Assembly (NCBI GenBank): GCA_016928415.1
Contig: JAFGKU010000188.1
Location: 1 to 55,513, forward strand
Reading direction: 5' to 3'
DNA from: Spirochaetales bacterium
GTDB taxonomy: Bacteria > Spirochaetota > Spirochaetia > SZUA-6 > JAFGRV01
Length of the DNA: 55,513 bases
The first letter of the stretch is position 1, and the number at the start of each line of letters is the position of its first letter. The position numbers were made by a program, and so were the translations under genes. Of this stretch, positions 50,234 through 55,513 are shown piece by piece. Under the pieces are notes generated by a model. It saw only the letters and a program-made list of their open reading frames with translations. It ran no database searches and was not told the origin of the DNA.

Positions 50234-52054
50234 TTATTGCTGATGTACCCCTATCGCAAATGAACCGGTACTATTAGCTGCCTTGACTTCTATTAAAATA
50301 ATAGTCTCCGATGGTGAAACAATAATCGGTGTATAATATCCAAAATCCATGTTTGTAATGTACGGCGTTGTTCCGTCAGAATGATATATCGATACAACAA
50401 CATTTCCAAGATAAGTAGTCAAAAAGTTGTGTAAATCATAATCATTCCAGAAAACTTCATAAATTTCCGAGGTAGATACAGTTAATGAATACCACATGGA
50501 ATCTCCAAGTGTGCCAATAGAGCTTTCATACCAGTTATCAAGGGAACCGAGCGACACGGCCGATCCTGAATCCGCACCACCGGGAGTACTGGAAGTTGTA
50601 CTCCAGGGGGCCTGATGGGGAATGCCTGACACTTCAACAACTGAAACATTGTCAATATAAATATCCTGGGTATATTCTCCGCAGAAGAAGGTTGTTCCAG
50701 CCGAGTAGTTCGTATAATTGACTGGAATCGTGAAATAATAGGCATAGGAATTGAACGAGGTTTTTAACTCAATCTTCTGATTGAACATGGCTCCCCAAAC
50801 GGAAGTGTCCTTATTGACATCGTGGCCACCTTCAGAGATCCAAAGCGTCATTGGCCGTTCTCCAGCGGCATAACTATCCAAAGTGAGTTTATAAGTTTTT
50901 CCTTCGATTAAGCATAATCCGGGGATACCCTGTCCCACATGAAGGTCGCCCGGTATTGTTCCGGGTGAGGTGACATCGATATTGAGGACGCCGCCCGATT
51001 CGGAGATATTGACACCGGCTCCGTTTTGAACGTATGTCGTCCAGCTGTCCGTGCCGCTGGCAAAATTACCATTAACAATCATTTCAGTCCCCATTGAGGG
51101 AATGGTGATGATTTGTTCCGTCAATATAACATCATCAATATGAATCCCCGTATTGCTGTTTCCAATGTTGAAATTCAACCGAGCCGTTGGATCGTCGGGA
51201 TTATCCATGATCATCTTTAGGTAGAATGCGGTTGGTGTTGTTGAAACGAAAAGAGGTGAATTGTCATAGACCAGCCAATCACCGCCATATTTCTGGATTT
51301 CAATATTAATGTTTCTATCAGCGTTAGCCCAGGCGTTAAAGGTGAGGGTATACTGTCTGCTATTGTATACCGGTACGGGGAAACCAATCAACTGTACGTG
51401 CCAGTCCAAATTTGAACCGTTGGTAATATCGGCATAGGCGGCACCGTTATCAACTGAAATACTGGCCGTGGCAAGAGCGTCCACATATGTTTCCCATTGC
51501 CATAACCCATTGCTGAAATCACCGTTAAACACCATATTCCCGGCCGGAGCGGGGGAAGCGGCGTTGTTTCCCGCCACGTCGTAGATGGCAAATTCATATA
51601 ATTTAAAGACACTGCTTGTACCGGCCGTTTGTATATTTATTTTAATATAACGCGAGGTTGTTGATACGGTTATGTCGTCGATTTTTCCGTTTCCGGTCGT
51701 TTCAGTAAAAATATCGGTCCAGCCGGCCGCGTCATCGGATGACTGGATTGTGTAAGCCGAGGGGAAACCGTATCCGAACCAATCCAGTACAATCTGGGCT
51801 ATCGCTTTTGCTTCCCCCAGGTCGACATAAATGGATTCCGCCCCATTGGTAGCCGATTCCCAATAACTACCCAGATCTCCGTCGACAGCATTCGTTCCTG
51901 CCATTCCATTTCCGGTTGATGAAACGACAACAGTTTTACCCAAAGCCAGATTCACTGAATTGACCACATTCCCTGCAGGCGGGGTGCAGGCGGTTATTAG
52001 TAACAAAAGGCAGTAACCGGCAGTAAAAAATAAAAATTGTGTTTGCTTTCTCAT
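50234..52054 (-). CDS. Carbohydrate-binding lipoprotein with discoidin (F5/8C) domain
   Basis: 606 residues. A lipoprotein signal ends at LLLLITAC. Next comes a discoidin/F5-8 type C domain (about 35-160: NLALGKTVVVSS, GDLGSYWESA, YVDLGEAKAIAQIVLDW). Two carbohydrate-binding modules of CBM4/9/16-like beta-jelly-roll type follow (about 172-320, NMVFNGDFSNGLWQW; and 328-480, EMIVNGNFASGTDSW), then a PPC-like C-terminal domain (about 495-606). No catalytic domain is seen, so it is a surface glycan-binding protein, likely working with the GH9 and GH5 enzymes. GGGAG lies 7 nt before the ATG. Confidence 0.85.
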   Translation of the reverse strand: MRKQTQFLFFTAGYCLLLLITACTPPAGNVVNSVNLALGKTVVVSSTGNGMAGTNAVDGDLGSYWESATNGAESIYVDLGEAKAIAQIVLDWFGYGFPSAYTIQSSDDAAGWTDIFTETTGNGKIDDITVSTTSRYIKINIQTAGTSSVFKLYEFAIYDVAGNNAASPAPAGNMVFNGDFSNGLWQWETYVDALATASISVDNGAAYADITNGSNLDWHVQLIGFPVPVYNSRQYTLTFNAWANADRNINIEIQKYGGDWLVYDNSPLFVSTTPTAFYLKMIMDNPDDPTARLNFNIGNSNTGIHIDDVILTEQIITIPSMGTEMIVNGNFASGTDSWTTYVQNGAGVNISESGGVLNIDVTSPGTIPGDLHVGQGIPGLCLIEGKTYKLTLDSYAAGERPMTLWISEGGHDVNKDTSVWGAMFNQKIELKTSFNSYAYYFTIPVNYTNYSAGTTFFCGEYTQDIYIDNVSVVEVSGIPHQAPWSTTSSTPGGADSGSAVSLGSLDNWYESSIGTLGDSMWYSLTVSTSEIYEVFWNDYDLHNFLTTYLGNVVVSIYHSDGTTPYITNMDFGYYTPIIVSPSETIILIEVKAANSTGSFAIGVHQQ

Positions 52055-52464
52055 GTTTGTCTCCCTGTTAAAATTTTTTACATTCGAGCTGTGTTCACAA
52101 AACAGTTTGTTTGTTGAAAAGGAACGGCCGAATGATTTTTATCAATTATTATAACTAAAATACCCGATTTTATCCTTATTTTCAAGGTTGATATTTGAAA
52201 ATAATAGTATTTCCCATCTGTATTTTTCTATGTAATAAATTATGGATTTTTTTTATAAGAAATTGCCGGAAGATCCTTTTATCATTACTCTTTTTCCCCC
52301 GGTTTTTATTTTCTCCGTGTCTGTCTTTACAGCAAAGCCCATTCCCTGGAAGAGCGCTTCCAGGTCAGGATTGTTAATAGTTGTGCCTGTAAAGCCGGGG
52401 GGGGAAACTGTATAGGATTGCAAATATATTTGAAAAGAGGAATAATAACCAGGAGGTATCGGGT
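52055..52464. other. Divergent intergenic region
   Basis: A 410-bp spacer. A minus-strand TATAAT (52153-52148) is the likely -10 for the lipoprotein gene. The right side carries the strong Shine-Dalgarno AGGAGG of the next gene. Otherwise AT-rich, no gene or clear RNA structure seen. Confidence 0.6.
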
Positions 52465-52872
52465 ATGGGTACAATTCGAGAAATAAAGGGCGTAAACCAG
52501 GACACTCCCGGTTTGAGGAAAAGGTGGTTTACCGATGACGATTACTGGGACCTTTACGTGTGGACCGACGGGAATGATAAAATTACCGGTATTCAGCTCT
52601 GCTACAGCAGGGAGGATTTCGAGCGTTCCCTTACCTGGATCGAAGGTAAGAAATTTATCCATACCGGTGTGAGTACGCGGCGTGACCACAAGGGGACCAA
52701 GGGCGAACAAATGGGGTCGCCCATCCTTGTGCCGGACGGTGTTTTCGATAATGCCGGAATTCTGGAAAAATTTACAGAGGATGGAAAACTGCTGGAAAAG
52801 AAGATATACGACTTTGTAGCATCGAAAATCCGTGAATACCGGCCTGACCGGGAATTTGACAACGAAACTTAA
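52465..52872 (+). CDS. Conserved-looking 135-residue protein of unknown function
   Basis: A clear gene (AGGAGG 8 nt before the ATG) that I do not recognise. No signal peptide or membrane segment. Aromatic-rich strands at 21-50 (RWFTDDDYWDLYVWTD, ITGIQLCYSRE) suggest a small alpha/beta fold. The C-terminal half is charged. Its stop is 1 bp from that of the convergent flavoprotein gene. Confidence 0.65.
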   Translation: MGTIREIKGVNQDTPGLRKRWFTDDDYWDLYVWTDGNDKITGIQLCYSREDFERSLTWIEGKKFIHTGVSTRRDHKGTKGEQMGSPILVPDGVFDNAGILEKFTEDGKLLEKKIYDFVASKIREYRPDREFDNET

Positions 52873-52873
52873 G

Positions 52874-53437
52874 CTATTCGATTGTCCCGGGTGCGCTTGC
52901 AAGCCACTTGCCGGCAAGAACAAGCCGGGGGAGTTTTGCTTCCAGGTTCAGCCTTTTTACTGGATAATAATCCACAACATCGAAACCGGAAAAATCCAGG
53001 GTTTGTTCCATCTGGAATAATGTGCGGATTGTTCCCGTCCCGCCGCCGCCGGCCACGGCAAGAACGGCGGCCGGTTTTTTCTTCATGTCATAATATTTTT
53101 TCCACTGGAAGCAGATGCGCCGCATCCGTGTGCAGAAGCACCAGAGGCTTTCACTCATTTCCCACAGGTAGACGGGTGTGGCGAATACGACGAGACCGGC
53201 CTGTTTTACCTTTTCAAAGATCATGGCAAAATCATCCTTTATAATGCATCGTGCTTCCTCGGCGCAAAGGCCCCAGCCGTCTTCGTTGCATTGGCGGCAC
53301 CGCTTTATCCTGTATTCGGGAAGAAAAATTTCTTCCGTTTCCGCTCCTTCACTTTCGGCTCCCGAGAGCAGGGCCCGTGCCGCCCGGGCTGTCTGTCCTT
53401 CCCTGTTCCGGCTGCCTGATACAAGCAAGATTTTCAT
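52874..53437 (-). CDS. NAD(P)H-dependent FMN reductase / iron-sulfur flavoprotein-like
   Basis: 187 residues with a flavodoxin-like fold. The FMN phosphate loop is SGSRNREGQT (8-17), ATPVYLWEMS contacts the isoalloxazine ring, and AVAGGGGTGTIRT completes the site. A Cys cluster C47-C50-C58-C64 (RCRQCNEDGWGLCAEEARC) resembles the region that in some members of the family binds a [4Fe-4S] cluster, but spacing is wider than in the compact ISF motif. It may reduce quinones or act as electron carrier. It is convergent with the 135-residue gene. Confidence 0.82.
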   Translation of the reverse strand: MKILLVSGSRNREGQTARAARALLSGAESEGAETEEIFLPEYRIKRCRQCNEDGWGLCAEEARCIIKDDFAMIFEKVKQAGLVVFATPVYLWEMSESLWCFCTRMRRICFQWKKYYDMKKKPAAVLAVAGGGGTGTIRTLFQMEQTLDFSGFDVVDYYPVKRLNLEAKLPRLVLAGKWLASAPGTIE

Positions 53438-53632
53438 GGTTCCTCCGATACCTGATTATGCCGGGTGGAGTATATTTTTTCAATTACCCGGGGCCGGCGA
53501 GTATCAATGTTTTCAATAATGTTCTCAATAATTTAACAGATCGATCTATGGAATATCTGGTTAAAGTTGCATTATAATAATACTGCAAGGCTTTCAGGCG
53601 CCTGTGGTTGTTGATATCCAAGGAGGATGGAC

Positions 53633-54046
53633 ATGAGGATCATGATACGGATCATTTGTATTTTATTAATCGTTCTTCCGCCTCTCTATTGTGAAGACAA
53701 TGAAAACACAGATTCAGGGGAGTGGAAGGCGGTAGTCTGTTATTTCCCCGGACCTCCTGAGGATGTGAGCGAAGACTGGAGCTGGCTGCTCTATGATATA
53801 GAAACGGTTTTTGAGGGAGATACCGATTTTCAGCTTATCTATATTTATGAAGGAGATCCCCTTATTGCGGTTGTCGGTGACACGGAGAATCCTCTGGCCA
53901 GACTGGATATAACCAAATATGCCAAAGATACGGCAGGCTACCTGTTTGCGATGAAAGGGAAGGCCCCTGAATGGGAACCGTATAATATGTCCGGAATTGT
54001 TATGGATGCCTTGAGCAAATATTTTTTTGATGACGATGATGATTAA
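53633..54046 (+). CDS. Small exported protein of unknown function
   Basis: 137 residues from the ATG at 53633 (GGAGG, 6 nt upstream; the ATG at 53627 overlaps the Shine-Dalgarno). The signal peptide MRIMIRIICILLIVLPPLYC may end in a lipobox-like LYC. The mature part is acidic, has DSGEWKAVVCYFPGPPED and a YIYEGDPLIAVVGD strand, and ends in a run of Asp (FFDDDDD). Not recognised. The acidic tail could bind cations. A TATAAT lies at 53573-53578. Confidence 0.6.
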   Translation: MRIMIRIICILLIVLPPLYCEDNENTDSGEWKAVVCYFPGPPEDVSEDWSWLLYDIETVFEGDTDFQLIYIYEGDPLIAVVGDTENPLARLDITKYAKDTAGYLFAMKGKAPEWEPYNMSGIVMDALSKYFFDDDDD

Positions 54047-54165
54047 TTGAAGGTTGAACAGCCAATATCCCGTCAATTATCGTTTGAAAAATTAAAGGAT
54101 AATTTTTTCCTTGATTTTCCCAGGAATATGGTGTAAAGTTTGCTTTTCCATAGAGGAGTTACTTA

Positions 54166-55513
54166 ATGTTCGCAGCAAATAGAAATTTCCGGGCCCCGGA
54201 TGAAAAACTTGAAAAGAAAATCGATAAAATCATTGCCTCAATGACTATTGAAGAGAAAATTGACTTGATCGGGGGGGATACCACCGCCGGGCATACAATC
54301 GGTAACAAGCGGTTGGGAATACCGGAATTCAAGCTGGCTGACGGGCCTGCCGGGGTGCATTGGTTTACAAAAATGTCGACGACATACCCCGCTCTTATAC
54401 TTGCTGCGGCTACTTTTGACGTGGATCTTATCCATAAAATGGGTGTAGCCCTGGGGCGCGACTGCCGTGCCCGCGGAATACATATTCTTTTGGCCCCCGG
54501 CGTGAACATGTACCGTTCCCCGCTTTGCGGCAGGAATTTCGAATATTGCGGTGAGGACCCTTTCCTTGCCGGAAAAATAGCCGCCGCTTATATTCGCGGT
54601 GTTCAAAGCGAAGGCGTTTCGGCAACGATCAAGCATTTTGTCCTCAATTTTCAGGAATATGACCGCAATGAAGTGAGTTCTGACGTGGATGAGCGGACCT
54701 TGCGGGAAATTTACCTGCCTGCGTTTGAAATCGCCGTTAAAGAAGGCGGGACCGGTTGCCTGATGACTTCGTATAACCTCCTGAACGGGATTCATACATC
54801 GGAACATAAGGAATTAATCACGGACATACTCAAGGAAGAATGGGGATTCGACGGGGTAGTCATGTCTGACTGGAATTCGGTTTATGATTCGATTAATCCG
54901 GTGAATGCCGGTCTGGACCTCGAAATGCCATGGAAGAAATTCATGACGCATGAGAAAATTATTCCGGCCATCAAGGAAGGCAAAATCAAGCCCGAAACTA
55001 TTGATGACAAGGTAAGAAGAATCCTCAGGCTTGCTTTCAGTTTCGGATGGATGGAAAACGGGCAGAGGGATTTCTCAATTCCTGTCGCGGATGCACAGAC
55101 CATGCAGACGGCTCTTGATGTGGCCCGTAATGGACTGGTTCTGCTTAAAAACGATGATGATTTATTGCCTTTCGACCGTAATTCCCTGAAGAAAATAGCC
55201 GTTATCGGGCCCTGTGCCCATCCGGCGGTTATCGGCGGCGGGGGGAGCGCTTACAATGTTCCTTCCCATACCGTAAGCATACTCGATGCACTGAATCACC
55301 TGGCCAATCCGGAAATTGAAGTGGTTCATGCTGTGGGCGTCGATCCGACACGGGCCTATAAAACGTTTGAGAAATCCGTATTTTATACTCGGGATAACGG
55401 CCAGGGTTTACAGGCGGAGTATTTTAACAATGACGACCTAACCGGAGAACCTGCTGTCAGGAGAATTGATTCCGCGCTTAATTTCAAATGGGGAGAATTC
55501 CCCCCTATGCCCG
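54166..55513 (+). CDS. GH3 beta-glucosidase with PA14 insertion (5' part)
   Basis: The gene runs off the right edge; 449 codons are visible. No signal peptide, so probably cytoplasmic. GAGGAG lies 8 nt before the ATG. The TIM-barrel N-terminal domain has KH (156-157, SATIKHFVLN) and nucleophile D235 in VVMSDWNS; the second domain starts near NGLVLLKNDDDLLPF. A PA14 domain begins at about residue 415 (LQAEYFNNDDLTGEP), the insertion seen in many GH3 beta-glucosidases. It would release glucose from cello-oligosaccharides made by the GH5 and GH9 enzymes. Confidence 0.92.
   Translation, partial: MFAANRNFRAPDEKLEKKIDKIIASMTIEEKIDLIGGDTTAGHTIGNKRLGIPEFKLADGPAGVHWFTKMSTTYPALILAAATFDVDLIHKMGVALGRDCRARGIHILLAPGVNMYRSPLCGRNFEYCGEDPFLAGKIAAAYIRGVQSEGVSATIKHFVLNFQEYDRNEVSSDVDERTLREIYLPAFEIAVKEGGTGCLMTSYNLLNGIHTSEHKELITDILKEEWGFDGVVMSDWNSVYDSINPVNAGLDLEMPWKKFMTHEKIIPAIKEGKIKPETIDDKVRRILRLAFSFGWMENGQRDFSIPVADAQTMQTALDVARNGLVLLKNDDDLLPFDRNSLKKIAVIGPCAHPAVIGGGGSAYNVPSHTVSILDALNHLANPEIEVVHAVGVDPTRAYKTFEKSVFYTRDNGQGLQAEYFNNDDLTGEPAVRRIDSALNFKWGEFPPMP

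Overview
The window reads as a densely packed bacterial chromosome of roughly balanced GC. It has no rRNA, tRNA, phage, insertion sequence or CRISPR array that I can see. The mix of genes points to an anaerobic, motile, plant-polymer-degrading bacterium. These include a fused PyrB-PyrI aspartate carbamoyltransferase, a stand-alone AICAR transformylase, a six-TM chemoreceptor, FHA-GGDEF and degenerate EAL proteins, a tungsten/molybdenum aldehyde oxidoreductase and several glycoside hydrolases. I favour a free-living spirochaete (Spirochaetota), but this rests on gene content only and is moderate-to-low confidence.

Layout. Positions 1-915 hold the first codons of a leftward gene and an eroded, gene-poor stretch. 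916-3066 is a secreted GH5 cellulase with CBM6 and fascin-like modules. 3457-3564 is a folded leader RNA, a candidate molybdenum/tungsten-cofactor riboswitch, followed by an aldehyde:ferredoxin oxidoreductase and a class V PLP enzyme. 6.6-11.3 kb carries nucleotide and arginine metabolism: ornithine carbamoyltransferase, PyrBI, an AICAR transformylase and a degenerate SDR. 11.3-14.1 kb is an HD protein translationally coupled to a degenerate EAL-TPR protein. 14.1-16.5 kb is a compact folate cluster (pteridine reductase-like SDR, folB, folK, folE). 16.5-24.2 kb has a frameshifted TPR gene, an ABC-F ATPase, a hydrolase, an orphan DNA methyltransferase, an Hpt protein, HflX and a radical SAM protein. 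24.3 kb has four exact-period 36-bp repeats ahead of a 14-repeat WD40 protein. A cytoplasmic GH5 enzyme, an HtrA protease, UvrB and an M28/glutaminyl-cyclase-like enzyme follow.

32.7-34.5 kb encodes larB and a divergent larC for the nickel-pincer cofactor. 34.6-36.1 kb is an MGH-like glycosidase. 36.1-37.7 kb is cobT-cobU (lower cobalamin ligand assembly). Then come a chemoreceptor, argJ, an ICMT-like methyltransferase, a MATE exporter, a GH9 lipoprotein and an FHA-GGDEF cyclase. 46.4-50.2 kb is a heterodimeric ABC exporter operon. The window ends with a carbohydrate-binding lipoprotein, small unknown genes, a flavoprotein and the 5' part of a GH3 beta-glucosidase.

The most striking signal is the leader of the ABC exporter operon (about 49941-50150, minus strand). 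It has a good sigma70-type promoter, a 13-codon leader peptide and four complementary arms arranged like the trp attenuator. Two intrinsic terminators (arms 1:2 and 3:4) are mutually exclusive with a 2:3 antiterminator, and an extra upstream segment overlapping the leader stop codon can unzip arm 1. This predicts ribosome-stalling control of a drug-type exporter. The second strongest is the structured RNA in front of the aldehyde oxidoreductase.
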